This document shows, piece by piece, positions 38,002-46,709 of a stretch of DNA of 64,000 nt. Within the stretch, counting starts at the first letter, position 1; each line of letters opens with the position of its first letter. This DNA comes from Streptomyces diastatochromogenes (lineage in GTDB: Bacteria; Actinomycetota; Actinomycetes; Streptomycetales; Streptomycetaceae): the NCBI RefSeq assembly GCF_002242805.1, contig NZ_MCGQ01000001.1, positions 1 through 64,000 on the forward strand, read 5' to 3'. The translations under genes and the position numbers were made by a program. The notes below the pieces were generated by a model. The model was given only the letters and a program-made list of their open reading frames with translations. It was not told where the DNA came from and did not search any database.

Positions 38002-38730
38002 ATGAGAGATGACCTGGACAGGGTGGGCCCCGGCCGGCAGCCGGACGATCCCGGCCGCAGGAGGAACGACCGGAGGCTGGTTCGCCTGCTGGCCCAGGAC
38101 GGCTTCCGGGGGCCGCGCTACGACCGGTTCGAGGAGAAGCTGGCCCGCTACGGCATCTCGGTGCTGCGCGCCTGGATGCACTCCGGGTTCATCTTCCAGC
38201 TGGTCGCCGAGCGCGGCCTCGGGCTCAGGCCGCACGAGCGGGAGCTGGAGGAGCTGGCCTCGAACAGCGACCTGCGGGAGGAGTTGGCCACCATGACTGT
38301 GGCGTGCGCACTGGCCCGGTTCCGGCAGCGCGCCCTCGTCGAAGGCGGCTGGACCTTCGAGGGCGGCGCCAGCATCACCACCTACTTCATGGGGGCCTGC
38401 GTGTATGCCTTCCCCAACGAGTTCCGCAGATACCGGGCGAGCGAGCAGCGGCACCGTCGGGCGCTCCAGCGGCAGCAGCAAGTGTATGAGTTGCCCGTCA
38501 GCCCGCTCAGCACTGCCGACGAGGTCCTCGGCCCACAGCGCGTGCGGGACGCGCTGAAGGAGATCAGTGACCCGCGCGCCCGGGCAGCCCTGGCCCTTGT
38601 CCTGGACGGCTATACGCACGAAGAGATCCAGGAACTGCTGGAGGCAACGTCCGTCCGTGCCATCGAGGGGCTGCTGTACCGGTGGAGAGTGAAGGCCAAG
38701 CGGGACGAAGAGGGTGAACAGCGTGGATAG
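38002..38730 (+). CDS. Sigma-factor-like protein
   Basis: 242 residues. The N-terminal half is helical with a sigma region 2-like stretch (WMHSGFIFQLVAERGLGLRP to RFRQRALVEGGWTFEGGASI, then YAFPNEFRRYRASEQRHRRA). The C-terminal part is a region 4-type helix-turn-helix: ALALVLDGYTHEEIQELLEA, SVRAIEGLLYRWRVKAKRDE. It resembles the divergent sigma-70-like proteins of Streptomyces that precede a LuxR gene. The next gene starts inside its end, so the two are coupled. Whether it works as a sigma factor is unproven. Confidence 0.7.
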   Translation: MRDDLDRVGPGRQPDDPGRRRNDRRLVRLLAQDGFRGPRYDRFEEKLARYGISVLRAWMHSGFIFQLVAERGLGLRPHERELEELASNSDLREELATMTVACALARFRQRALVEGGWTFEGGASITTYFMGACVYAFPNEFRRYRASEQRHRRALQRQQQVYELPVSPLSTADEVLGPQRVRDALKEISDPRARAALALVLDGYTHEEIQELLEATSVRAIEGLLYRWRVKAKRDEEGEQRG

Positions 38731-40174
38731 CCGCAATGACGACTTCGACGCGCTGATGGAGCAGTCGTCCCTCGGCGCCCAGGGGGTCCGTCAGCTGAGC
38801 GAGCGCACCTCCGCCGAACAGGTACGGGTGGCCCGCCGCATCGCTGAGCTGCGCCGCCAGCTTGCGCACGGCGAGGGAGAAGGCGAGGACGGTCTTGAGG
38901 CGGCCCGGGAGATCCGGCAGCTGCTGGACTCCATCAGCCGCCGTCCTGGCGGTGAAGTCCCCAGGGCTCAGGCGGCTTTCAGGCAGGATTCACCGGCCAC
39001 GGCGGACCTGGGCCCGGCCATGCCCGCATCCGCTGCTCTTCCGGGCCGCTCGGTCAGCCGTCCCTGGGCGTCGCGGGAACCGGGAGCGGGTGGGGTAGCG
39101 GCAGAGCGTCGCACGGGCGAACACTCGCACGGTGTCGATCGTTTGTGCGAGGTCGGGGATCGCGTGTATGCCCGGGCTGTACGGCGCGGCCGCGTGCCGC
39201 GCTGGGACGCGGAGGCGGTGCCCTGCCTGCTGGAGCTTGCCCTGCTGCACCCCGACCCCGACGACGGGGACTGGCTGGTGCCGACCACCCCCAATGAGAT
39301 CATGGCCCGGCTGCTGCGCGGCGTCTACGACGAGGTCAGGGAGAGCCAGCAGCGGGTGGGTTCGGCGGTGGCAGCCTTCGAATGGTATGCCGGTCTGGGC
39401 CGCCAGGCGCAGGCCGCCCCGACGTCCGTCGAAGGCACGGCGATCCGGGTCCTGGACGGGCAATCACGCATCCAGGCCGCGCTGGACGAGGCTACCCGGG
39501 CCTCCACAACCGAGGTCCTCACCATCCAGCCCGCCGGTATCCCCCGCGAGCACGAACTCGCGGAGGGCCTGCACCGGGCGCTGGAGCTGCGCGGCCGGGG
39601 CGTCCGTATGCGCGACCTGTACACACACGTCGCCCGCCACAGCCAGCGCCTGCTCAACCACCTGGAGCTCATGGGCGGCTCGGTCGAGGCACGCACCCTC
39701 GACGAGGTAGCCGAGCGTCTGATCCTCTTCGACCGCACGGTGGCCTTCATCCCGGCCAACGCCGACCGCACGATGGCTCTGGAACTGCGCCATCCGGCCC
39801 TGGTCGATTACTTGGCCACCGTCTTCGAGCGCCTCTGGCGGCTCGCCGTCCCACTGACCGCCCCCCTGTCCGACACCTCCATCGAGGGCATCTCCCACCG
39901 CGAGCAGTCCATCGCCGCGCTACTCGCCGAGGGCCACCAGGACGCGGTGATCGCCGAACGACTCGGCATCAGCGTCCGCACCTGCCGCGCCCATATCGCC
40001 CGCCTATCGGAAACCCTCGGCGCAGCCAGCCGCACGCAGCTCGGCGTGCGCATCGCCCAGATGGGCCTGGACGGATCAACACGGTACGCCGAGACCATCA
40101 GCGCAGGAGGCAACGACTCCGAGGATGCGGACCAGGAGGAGATGAGCAGTTCCTCCAGCCGATGGCACCGATGA
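38723..40174 (+). CDS. LuxR-type HTH regulator with N-terminal extension
   Basis: About 483 residues from GTG 38723 (AGAGG nine bases upstream); an alternative GTG lies at 38714. Residues 1-75 form a charged helical part and 80-135 a low-complexity linker. Then comes a conserved domain (LCEVGDRVYARAVRRGRVPR, LLELALLHPDPDDGDWLVPT, GVYDEVRESQQRVGSAVAAF), a central phospholipase D-like ligand part (IREHELAEGLHRALELRGRG, LFDRTVAFIPANADRTMAL) and a LuxR helix-turn-helix near residues 395-450 (SHREQSIAALLAEGHQDAVI, AERLGISVRTCRAHIARLSE). It is coupled to the sigma-like gene, suggesting joint control of a nearby function. Confidence 0.8.
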   Translation: MDSRNDDFDALMEQSSLGAQGVRQLSERTSAEQVRVARRIAELRRQLAHGEGEGEDGLEAAREIRQLLDSISRRPGGEVPRAQAAFRQDSPATADLGPAMPASAALPGRSVSRPWASREPGAGGVAAERRTGEHSHGVDRLCEVGDRVYARAVRRGRVPRWDAEAVPCLLELALLHPDPDDGDWLVPTTPNEIMARLLRGVYDEVRESQQRVGSAVAAFEWYAGLGRQAQAAPTSVEGTAIRVLDGQSRIQAALDEATRASTTEVLTIQPAGIPREHELAEGLHRALELRGRGVRMRDLYTHVARHSQRLLNHLELMGGSVEARTLDEVAERLILFDRTVAFIPANADRTMALELRHPALVDYLATVFERLWRLAVPLTAPLSDTSIEGISHREQSIAALLAEGHQDAVIAERLGISVRTCRAHIARLSETLGAASRTQLGVRIAQMGLDGSTRYAETISAGGNDSEDADQEEMSSSSSRWHR

Positions 40175-40197
40175 CCGGCGCGCACCCGGGGGCGTGC

Positions 40198-40686
40198 TCA
40201 GGATTTCGTCCGCACCATGCGGCGGCCGTCGCACCCCACTGCCAAGTCCCCCGCAGCGAGGACGGTGTCCGCCGGGGCGCGGTGCTCCTGAAGGCTGATC
40301 AGAGTGGGCAGGACCTGCGGGGCGCGGGTGACGTGAGCACTCTCGGAGAGCAGCAGCGGGAAAGACAGCTGCGCAGGCACGGTGTTGCCGGCCGCAGTTG
40401 GGAGATCCACCAGCTCCGCGGCCAGGACCTCGCGGTCGTCGGAAGCCAGCACACTGAGGAACCGGTCCGTGGAGACACCGGCACCCTGGGACACGCTCAC
40501 AACCTCCAGCCGGAACCGCCCACACTGCAACTCCCCCTGGCTGGCCGCGTGCGCCCGCACCCCGACCTCCAAGTGCGGCGGCACCCCCGAGGCTCGTCGG
40601 GCCCCACGTCCAGGGCCGCAACCAGTTCGTTGGTCGCGGCCGTCGAGCGCGGCGGCTCGAGTAGCTGTTGTCGCTGAACGGCCCAT
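40198..40686 (-). CDS. Hypothetical protein
   Basis: Up to 162 residues from ATG 40686, without a good ribosome site; a later GTG could be the true start. The C-terminal 105 residues are the secure part: FRLEVVSVSQGAGVSTDRFL, VLAAELVDLP, VPAQLSFPLLLSESAHVTRA, LISLQEHRAPADTVLAAGDL. The pattern is beta-rich with a short motif in a cytosolic protein. It converges on the LuxR gene. No family assigned. Confidence 0.55.
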   Translation of the reverse strand: MGRSATTATRAAALDGRDQRTGCGPGRGARRASGVPPHLEVGVRAHAASQGELQCGRFRLEVVSVSQGAGVSTDRFLSVLASDDREVLAAELVDLPTAAGNTVPAQLSFPLLLSESAHVTRAPQVLPTLISLQEHRAPADTVLAAGDLAVGCDGRRMVRTKS

Positions 40687-41021
40687 CGGCCTGGTGGTGT
40701 TTGCGCCGGTGTGCGCTGAATGGATTTTCAAGCGACGGCGCGCGCTGTATCAGGATGACTTACCGGCAACATTTGTCGCATTCCGTCAAAACACGCTCAG
40801 GTTTTTACATCGCCTTGCCACCTGCGGTCAGAAAAGGGCCCGGGCCCTTGGTTTTCGCGCGCTGATGCGGCGGCTTACCCGTTACTGCCTCACTCTGATG
40901 GCCGAGCGAGGCAGGCACACGCTAATCTCGCGCCGGAGATAGGTCCCGGCCCCGAGGCTGGCACCGAAAGACCGGGAACCCCTCCGCATTTTGACCAACC
41001 ATCAATTCGACAAGGAAAGAG
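40687..41021. other. A/T-richer intergenic stretch
   Basis: No gene is supported. The stretch is less G/C-rich than the surroundings (runs such as GTTTTTAC, CCGTCAAAACACG) and holds a G/C palindrome at 40834-40849. It separates divergent genes and so probably contains promoters; a replication or partition site is also possible. Confidence 0.35.
40834..40849. repeat. 16-bp perfect palindrome
   Basis: AAGGGCCCGGGCCCTT, flanked by AA on the left and GGTTTT on the right, stands out in the A/T-richer spacer. It could be a regulator site, terminator stem or structured origin element. Confidence 0.5.
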
Positions 41022-41276
41022 ATGACTGATCCCCGCGTTGTCACCGGCACCGTGGTGTCCGGGACGCCTCTGGACGGTAGCAATGCCGACAGGAATTACG
41101 CACGCCTGCGTGCCTTCGCTGTCACGCTGGGCTTGGGCCCGATTGTCGTGCTTGTTCTGTCCTTCGTTCTGTCGCGCTCTGAGTGGCCTGCTGCCGCGTG
41201 CGTCGCATTCGCGATGACCGCGGCGGCCGCGGCTCGCGCGTCCCGGATCGAGTTCCTGTGGGCGCGCCTCGACTGA
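41022..41276 (+). CDS. Small membrane protein
   Basis: 84 residues behind AAGGAAAGAG. Residues 31-50 (FAVTLGLGPIVVLVLSFVLS) and 56-72 (PAAACVAFAMTAAAAAR) are membrane segments, with a short charged C-terminus (IEFLWARLD). Function unknown. It directly precedes the XRE/CXXC regulator. Confidence 0.7.
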   Translation: MTDPRVVTGTVVSGTPLDGSNADRNYARLRAFAVTLGLGPIVVLVLSFVLSRSEWPAAACVAFAMTAAAAARASRIEFLWARLD

Positions 41277-41387
41277 GCCGGCCGTGAGGGGATGGTGCCG
41301 GGCAGCGTCAGCGCTGTCCGGTACCACCTGGCCATGCCGGTGCTGCGGCGCCGGCGCACCGGATCGAGGTCGGGAGAGGACTGCGTG

Positions 41388-42476
41388 GTGACGGATCGTT
41401 GGTCGCAGGCGGACACGTGCGTGGTATGTGCGGGTCCCCTGGTGCAGAACACGGGTGCAGGCCGGCGCCGCCGGTACTGTGGCACGGCATGCCGCCGTCG
41501 GGCTCAGCGGCAGCGGCAGGCGCGCCAGAGTGCGGTCGCTGAACAGCAGGGCCCGTTGGGCCGCGCGGTGGCCACGGAGGTCCACCGGCTGGCCGGGCAG
41601 CTTTTGGCCAGCGAGCTGCGCCAGGAGGAACTGGCCACGCTGCTGGAACGCACCGAGGCGATCCGCCGCGAGTTGGATATCTACACCGCGGCTGCGGTCC
41701 AGGACGCCCGGCACCGGGGTGAGAAATGGGATGCGGTGGCCCGGGCCGCGCATGTCGCGCCGGAGACGGCGCGCGCCCGGTGGGGACCGGAGCGGGTGGC
41801 CCGGATGATGGTCCTGCATGCCAATGACAAGCGGGCCGCTCCCGCCCGGTGGCGTTCCGCGCGCCCTGTAGCGGCTGCGGAGGCATGGGAGGACACGGAC
41901 GCTGATCAGACGGATCATGCCGCCAGTCCGGTCGGTCAGCTGGCATCGGCGCTGGCACAGCTTCAGGTCAGCAGTGGCAAGACGATCCGGGAAGTCGCCG
42001 ACCTCACCATGCTGTCGCCGTCGTTCATTTCCCGGGTCCTGTCCGGTGACCGCCTGCCGACCTGGGACCTGGTGTGCGCGCTGACCGACATCTTCGGCTC
42101 GGATCCTGCCGAGTTGCGGGTGCTGTTCGAAGCCGCGCACGGGGTGACGGCACCGCAACGCCAGCCCGTCACCGCGGCCATCGAGCAGCTGCATGCCGCC
42201 GTACGGGGGCTGTACCTGGCAGCCAAGTCGCCCTCGGCCGACCAGATTGAAGCACTGAGTGCCAAAGCCGTCACTGCTGCAGCAGCTCGCCGCCTGCTGA
42301 GGGGCGTGGACGTCCCGGAATGGGAGGTTCTGTCGGCTCTCGTCAGCACGTTGGGCGGCCGGCCCGCGGAAGTCAAACCCCTGTGGGAGGCGGTGCACTA
42401 CGCATTCTTGATGTGCGACGACCCGCGTCTGCCGGACGGCACCACGCACATCACGGCGCTTGGAGAGCGCCAGTGA
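41388..42476 (+). CDS. XRE-type regulator with N-terminal zinc motif
   Basis: 362 residues from GTG 41388; GGAGAGGA is 7 bases upstream. Residues 8-35 hold a zinc-finger-like CVVCAGP...RRRRYCGTACRRRAQRQ motif. A helical part follows with AAVQDARHRGEKWDAVARAA. A lambda-repressor-type helix-turn-helix lies near 190-250 (ASALAQLQVSSGKTIREVAD, LTMLSPSFISRVLSGDRLPT, WDLVCALTDIFGSDPAELRV), and a second, similar repeat toward the C-terminus (AKAVTAAAARRLLRGVDVPE). Two HTH-like parts and a zinc ribbon suggest a plasmid transcription factor. It overlaps the next gene by four bases. Confidence 0.75.
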   Translation: MTDRWSQADTCVVCAGPLVQNTGAGRRRRYCGTACRRRAQRQRQARQSAVAEQQGPLGRAVATEVHRLAGQLLASELRQEELATLLERTEAIRRELDIYTAAAVQDARHRGEKWDAVARAAHVAPETARARWGPERVARMMVLHANDKRAAPARWRSARPVAAAEAWEDTDADQTDHAASPVGQLASALAQLQVSSGKTIREVADLTMLSPSFISRVLSGDRLPTWDLVCALTDIFGSDPAELRVLFEAAHGVTAPQRQPVTAAIEQLHAAVRGLYLAAKSPSADQIEALSAKAVTAAAARRLLRGVDVPEWEVLSALVSTLGGRPAEVKPLWEAVHYAFLMCDDPRLPDGTTHITALGERQ

Positions 42477-42964
42477 CCGCACGCAGAGCCCCGTCCCTCA
42501 CCCCACGGCCCTCTCACACCCGCACCGGCGTGCGCCGTGATCCGCATCCTGGCCATGGCGGCCTTCGGGCCGAGCGTGCCGCCGTGGCCGCTTTCGCCGC
42601 TTTCCGCGAACGTCAATTTGAGCCGTATCTGCAGTACGCAGCACTGCGGATCGGTCAACCTTGCGCGGCCGAGAAAGCTGTCGCTGCGGCCTTCACCGAA
42701 CTGGCGGTGTCGTGGACCGTCGTCCTGGGCAGCTCCGGCCCGGCCGCTGTCGCCTGGGACATCCTCCACGATCACATCGACCACGCTCTGGGCCTTGAGA
42801 CACAGACCTCGCCGTCCGGGCGGACCGTGCGATCCCTTCAGCTGGACGCCCACGTGCTGCACCGCAGGCTGCGGCTCAGTTCGGAACGGGTTGCCGAGGT
42901 ACTCGGCGTAGCGCTCGAGGACCTTGCCAGCCTGCTGCCCTCCCCCGCCGCTCCGATGGAGTGA
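42473..42964 (+). CDS. Sigma-70-like small protein
   Basis: 163 residues from GTG 42473 (GTGA overlap, GGAGAG upstream). After an Arg-rich start, the sequence has a region 2-like pattern (FRERQFEPYLQYAALRIGQP, AEKAVAAAFTELAVSWTVVL) and a short helix-turn-helix-like end (LSSERVAEVLGVALEDLASL). It resembles ECF-like remnants seen in Streptomyces, but is short. Coupling with the XRE protein suggests that the two act together. Confidence 0.6.
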   Translation: MTARRAPSLTPRPSHTRTGVRRDPHPGHGGLRAERAAVAAFAAFRERQFEPYLQYAALRIGQPCAAEKAVAAAFTELAVSWTVVLGSSGPAAVAWDILHDHIDHALGLETQTSPSGRTVRSLQLDAHVLHRRLRLSSERVAEVLGVALEDLASLLPSPAAPME

Positions 42965-43060
42965 CAATCGGCCACTTCACGGCGCGCCGATGTGACTCGC
43001 GTCACTACACTGTGCCGTCTCGGCGCCGGATGGCGGTGTGCGGGCAGGAGGGGGACACGG

Positions 43061-43864
43061 GTGAGCTTGCCGTACGGAGTGGATGTCTCGGTTCCGAGTG
43101 TGGCCCGGATGTACGACAGTCTGCTGGGCGGCCGGGACAATTACCCCGCTGACCGCGCGGCCTGCAGCGCACTCCTCGAACAAGTGCCCAGCATGAGGGA
43201 ACTCGCCCTGAACAACCGCCAGTTCCTGCGCCGGGTCGTGCACACGCTGGCCGCCCATTACGGCATCCGCCAGTTCATCGATCACGGATCGGGCCTGCCC
43301 ACCCAGGACAACGTCCACGAGATCGCGCAGCGCGTCGACCCTGCAAGCCGGGTGGTGTACATCGACAACGACCCCAGCGTCCGCGCCATGGGCGGCGTCT
43401 TGTTGGAGACCAATGAGCGCACCGCCGTGCTCCAGGCCGACATGCGCGACACCGGGGAGATCTTCGACAGCGAGCCCGTGCGCCGGCTCATCGACCTCGA
43501 TGAACCGGTGGCGGCCCTGTTCGTGTCCGTGCTGCACTGCATCCCCGACAGCAGCCGGCCCGGCGAGCTGATCGCCCACGTCGCGGACAGGCTGCCTTCC
43601 GGCAGCATGATGGTGGTCTGCCAGTTGGTCAGCGACTCCCCCAAGATCCGCGACTTCGTCACCGGCTTCATGGACGAACAGACCCAGGGGCACTGGGGCC
43701 GCGTACGCGAGAAATCGGATGTCGCGGCCTTCTGCGCGCCCCTGGAGCTAGTGGACCCAGGGCTGACAGAAGTCTCCGCCTGGCGGCCCGGCCACGACGA
43801 TGTCCCCGCTCAACTCACCTGGGAATGGGAGGAGTACGGGGGCGTGGGCTTCGTCCGCCACTGA
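43061..43864 (+). CDS. SAM-dependent methyltransferase (DUF574/Methyltransf_19)
   Basis: 267 residues from GTG 43061, behind AGGAGGGGG. It carries VPSVARMYDSLLGGRDNYPA, the family's opening, and FIDHGSGLPTQDNVHEIAQ (motif I; the usual D-I-G is D-H-G) followed by VVYIDNDPSV and LQADMRDTGEIFDS. The family is very abundant in Streptomyces and its substrates are unknown; several members sit beside XRE/DUF397 pairs, as here. The fold is a Rossmann methyltransferase acting in the cytoplasm. Confidence 0.9.
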   Translation: MSLPYGVDVSVPSVARMYDSLLGGRDNYPADRAACSALLEQVPSMRELALNNRQFLRRVVHTLAAHYGIRQFIDHGSGLPTQDNVHEIAQRVDPASRVVYIDNDPSVRAMGGVLLETNERTAVLQADMRDTGEIFDSEPVRRLIDLDEPVAALFVSVLHCIPDSSRPGELIAHVADRLPSGSMMVVCQLVSDSPKIRDFVTGFMDEQTQGHWGRVREKSDVAAFCAPLELVDPGLTEVSAWRPGHDDVPAQLTWEWEEYGGVGFVRH

Positions 43865-43892
43865 GCAGCGCGGATACGGCGGCACCTCGGCG

Positions 43893-44807
43893 TCACCGCC
43901 AGGCCTCCAGCGCCTCCTGCAGCAGCGAGGGAGTCTGCTCCACCGGGCTCGCCACCCCGCACAGCTGGTTGAGAACCGCCTGGTACCGCTCGGACTCCGA
44001 CGGCTTCTCGCGGTAGACGGCCCCCTCGTACTGCTCCAGGTACACCAGGTCGGGCAGGTATTCGGGGGCGAAGAACCGCAGGTGCACGATCGGATGCCCG
44101 ATCGCGCCGGCCGCCCCCACCGACAGGGGGGCGATCTGCAGGCGAAGCCGGAAACGCAGATCCTCCAGCAAGGCGAGCAGATGCTTGATCTGCCGGTACA
44201 TGACGCCGGGGCTACCGACCGGGCGCCGGAAGACCTCGGAGTCCATCACTGCCAGTAGCGTCGGCGGGTCGGTTTCGCGCCGCAGCATGCCGATGCGCTG
44301 CACGCGCAGGCTCACGCGGTCTGCGATCTCCTTCGCCGGCAGGGTCGGGTGCGTTGCCCGGATCACGATCTGGGCATATTCCTCGGTCTGCAGCCATCCC
44401 GGGACCAGCTGCGGCTCGTAGGAAAGAATGCGCCGGGCCGCGGGTTCCATGGCCAGCAGCGGGCGCAGGGTGGTCGGTGCGGCGTGGGCATACGGCTGCC
44501 ACACCTCGGGTTTTGCAGCCTCCTGCATGAGCGCCGTGATCCGCTGCCGCTCCACAGGGTCGCGCACGCCGTACTCGTCCAGCAGCCGCTCCACCTCCGC
44601 TGGCTTGAGGGCGGTGAGGCCGGTCTCCAGGCGGCTGATGGTCGATTCGGAGGCGTCGATACACCGGGCGGCCTGCCGCGGACCGATCCGGGCGTAGTCG
44701 CGGCAGCGCCGCAGATGCCCCGCGAGCGCCCTGCGGTGGGCAGCTGCGCCCCACTCCGGCCGGTGCGGAAATCCGAGAATGGAAGGCGCCTTCTGCTCGG
44801 CTGCCAT
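43893..44807 (-). CDS. XRE regulator with DUF5753 domain
   Basis: 304 residues from ATG 44807, eight bases behind AGGAG. The N-terminal helix-turn-helix (HLRRCRDYARIGPRQAARCI, DASESTISRLETGLTALKPA) precedes a DUF5753 domain starting with EPAARRILSYEPQLVPGWLQ and including TEEYAQIVIRATHPTLPAKE, ERYQAVLNQL and SPSLLQEALEAW. These proteins form the Streptomyces pair with DUF397 genes (BldB/WhiJ-type systems) that control development or silence. The DUF397 partner follows at 44898-45134 on the same strand. Confidence 0.9.
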   Translation of the reverse strand: MAAEQKAPSILGFPHRPEWGAAAHRRALAGHLRRCRDYARIGPRQAARCIDASESTISRLETGLTALKPAEVERLLDEYGVRDPVERQRITALMQEAAKPEVWQPYAHAAPTTLRPLLAMEPAARRILSYEPQLVPGWLQTEEYAQIVIRATHPTLPAKEIADRVSLRVQRIGMLRRETDPPTLLAVMDSEVFRRPVGSPGVMYRQIKHLLALLEDLRFRLRLQIAPLSVGAAGAIGHPIVHLRFFAPEYLPDLVYLEQYEGAVYREKPSESERYQAVLNQLCGVASPVEQTPSLLQEALEAWR

Positions 44808-44897
44808 ACCAGGCACTCCTATCGAACTGTTCAGGGAGCCCGAGTATGGCAGCCGCACCTCACCGGTGTCAGGAAGTGGCCATGTCTCTACCGGCTG

Positions 44898-45134
44898 TTA
44901 CGAGAGGGTGAAGTCGAACTCCCCCTCCCTGACCCCCGCGAAGAATGCTGCGATCTCCTCTCGCGTATAGACGAGGGCGGGTCCCTGGGGGAAACGGGAG
45001 TTACGCATAGCCACGTCCCCGCCGGGAAGGGAAGCAACCTCCACGCAGTTCCCATTGCCCCCGCTGTGGCGGCTCTTGCACCATGCAACACCCTCAATCA
45101 TGTCCGCACCGACACCGTTTTCCACCCGCTGCAT
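44898..45134 (-). CDS. DUF397 protein
   Basis: 78 residues from ATG 45134 (GGAGAGG ten bases upstream); ATG 45101 is an alternative. The family core is complete: GVAWCKSRHSGGNGNCVEVA, GGDVAMRNSRFPQGPALVYT, REEIAAFFAGVREGEFDF. DUF397 proteins are paired with XRE/DUF5753 regulators (WhiJ- and AbaA-like systems) and are thought to bind or antagonise them. The operator palindrome at 45210-45233 lies upstream. Confidence 0.88.
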   Translation of the reverse strand: MQRVENGVGADMIEGVAWCKSRHSGGNGNCVEVASLPGGDVAMRNSRFPQGPALVYTREEIAAFFAGVREGEFDFTLS

Positions 45135-45209
45135 ACCGACCGCGCCTCTCCAAGTCTTTTCTCGGCCAGCGATGACCCGGACCGCCGACCGACCGCGTGT
45201 ACGAATTAA

Positions 45210-45233
45210 GTGGTCCTGCAATTGCAGGACCAC
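45210..45233. promoter_or_regulatory. 24-bp perfect palindrome, likely XRE operator
   Basis: GTGGTCCTGCAA and TTGCAGGACCAC form an uninterrupted palindrome centred on AATT, and a further half-site (TTGCAGGA) follows at 45237. It lies between the divergent DUF397 and HATPase genes, in the position for an operator of the XRE/DUF5753 protein. Confidence 0.75.
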
Positions 45234-45323
45234 ACTTGCAGGAACGATGAACAGGCCGGAATAGTGACGGTCAAGACGGCACGCCAGGCTTGACACGGCA
45301 AACCAGGTTCCGGGGGACGGACG

Positions 45324-45872
45324 ATGACGCCACGTCACAACGACAACATTCAGCCACTGCCCGCGCCTAGATCGCCCTGTGCCCGGGAGCTACCCATGTT
45401 CCTCGGCGATCCACCCGCGTACACTCCCAATCTGGCCGTCCGTACCGGCCTGGGCAGCACCCCGTTCGCCGCACGGCGCATCCCCGCCGCCACCAACTGC
45501 TGCTACGTAGCACGGCAGTTCACCCGCCAGACCCTGCGCAGCTGGAACCTGAACGGGATCTGCGACGACACCGTCCAAGTCGCCTCCGAACTCGTCGCGA
45601 ACGCCGTCCGCCACGGCCGGGTACGCATCCTTCGCCCAGACAGTCCGCAGGCCGCTGTCTGGCTCGCACTCGCCCTGCGCCCACACACCCTCTTGTGCAT
45701 CGTCCGCGATCCCAGCCGGCGCCGTCCCCTGCTCGCATTCCCCGCGCCCATGGCCGAACGCAACCGCGGACTGCCCATCGTCAACGCCCTCAGCAGCACA
45801 TGGGGCTGGACAGCAGACACCCGCGCCAGGGGAAAGTCCGTCTGGGCTCGACTCTCACTCCCCGAGACCTGA
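45324..45872 (+). CDS. Anti-sigma-type ATP-binding protein (HATPase)
   Basis: 182 residues. A short N-terminal extension leads to an RsbW-like GHKL fold: SWNLNGICDDTVQVASELVA, NAVRHG (N box), LALRPHTLLCIVRDPSRRRP (G1 region), ERNRGLPIVNALSSTWGW and a final KSVWARLSLP strand. Such proteins are serine kinases or anti-sigma factors, plentiful in Streptomyces and often near XRE/DUF397 pairs. The start at ATG 45324 is a guess; ATG 45396 is also possible. It is divergent from the DUF397 gene and shares its palindrome. Confidence 0.8.
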   Translation: MTPRHNDNIQPLPAPRSPCARELPMFLGDPPAYTPNLAVRTGLGSTPFAARRIPAATNCCYVARQFTRQTLRSWNLNGICDDTVQVASELVANAVRHGRVRILRPDSPQAAVWLALALRPHTLLCIVRDPSRRRPLLAFPAPMAERNRGLPIVNALSSTWGWTADTRARGKSVWARLSLPET

Positions 45873-46059
45873 CACGGCGTCGATGGACGGATCGTTGACG
45901 GTGCCGCGCGCGAGCGCCAGCAGATCCCGAGAACGGCGAGAATGGTCGCTAGTGCTCTGACCGGGAAGGTTCACCGAGGAAGCGTGCCAAGGAGTCTCCT
46001 GATCATGCCCGTTGCCGAGGCCCTGGATCGCCGACGTGGTCCGTGAATTGCAGGCTGAG

Positions 46060-46550
46060 GGCCGATGCCCTCCACGGCCTGTATGGCTACGACGTCGCGC
46101 CTTCTCACCGACCCGAGCCTGCTTCCGCGAACCCGAGTCGCGGGAAGCATCGTCCATCGCCCGCGCCGACCAGCAGGCCCTCCTCCGGTGCGCCGAGCCT
46201 CCCCGGTCCCCGAACCGCTCGCGGAACTTCTGTTCCGCTGGATCGACAGCCGGGACAACTTGAGCACCGCGACAATCCATGCCTCACGGTGGCTGTTCCC
46301 TGGCCGCCGAGCCGGGCAACCGCTCCACCCCGACGTCCTTGCGGTCCTCCTCAACGACCTTGGCATCCCCACCACCGCCGGCCGCACCGCCGCGATCCGG
46401 CAGCACGTGCTGGAGACGCCCGCCCCAGTCGTCGCGGAAGCTCTGAGCTACCACCGGGGTGACCACGGCCAAACTGGCCTCCGAAGCCGGAGGCACCTGG
46501 AGCCGATACGCCTCTGAAGACCACTGGCGGTCACCACCAGGCTAGACCCC
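46060..46550 (+). pseudogene. Truncated integrase/recombinase remnant
   Basis: A fragment of a Streptomyces-type site-specific recombinase: VPEPLAELLFRWIDSRDNLS, HASRWLFPGRRAGQPLHPDV and LNDLGIPTTAGRTAAIRQHV are readable. The frame slips near 46450, and the expected end TAKLASEAGGTWSRYASEDH is found in another frame. The N-terminal catalytic part is missing. It may mark the past insertion of the element carrying the neighbouring STAND gene. Confidence 0.6.
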
Positions 46551-46709
46551 TCGGAGAACTGATGACAGTTGAATACGCGAGCGAGCGCGCCGGTATCACC
46601 CCCCGCTTCGAGCGCAGCAGTGCGCTGTTTACCTGCGCCAAGGTGCGAGGGCCGTGGTGGCTATTTACGGTTGCTTCAGTGATGACCGCTGGTTGCGAGG
46701 AGGCGCAAC

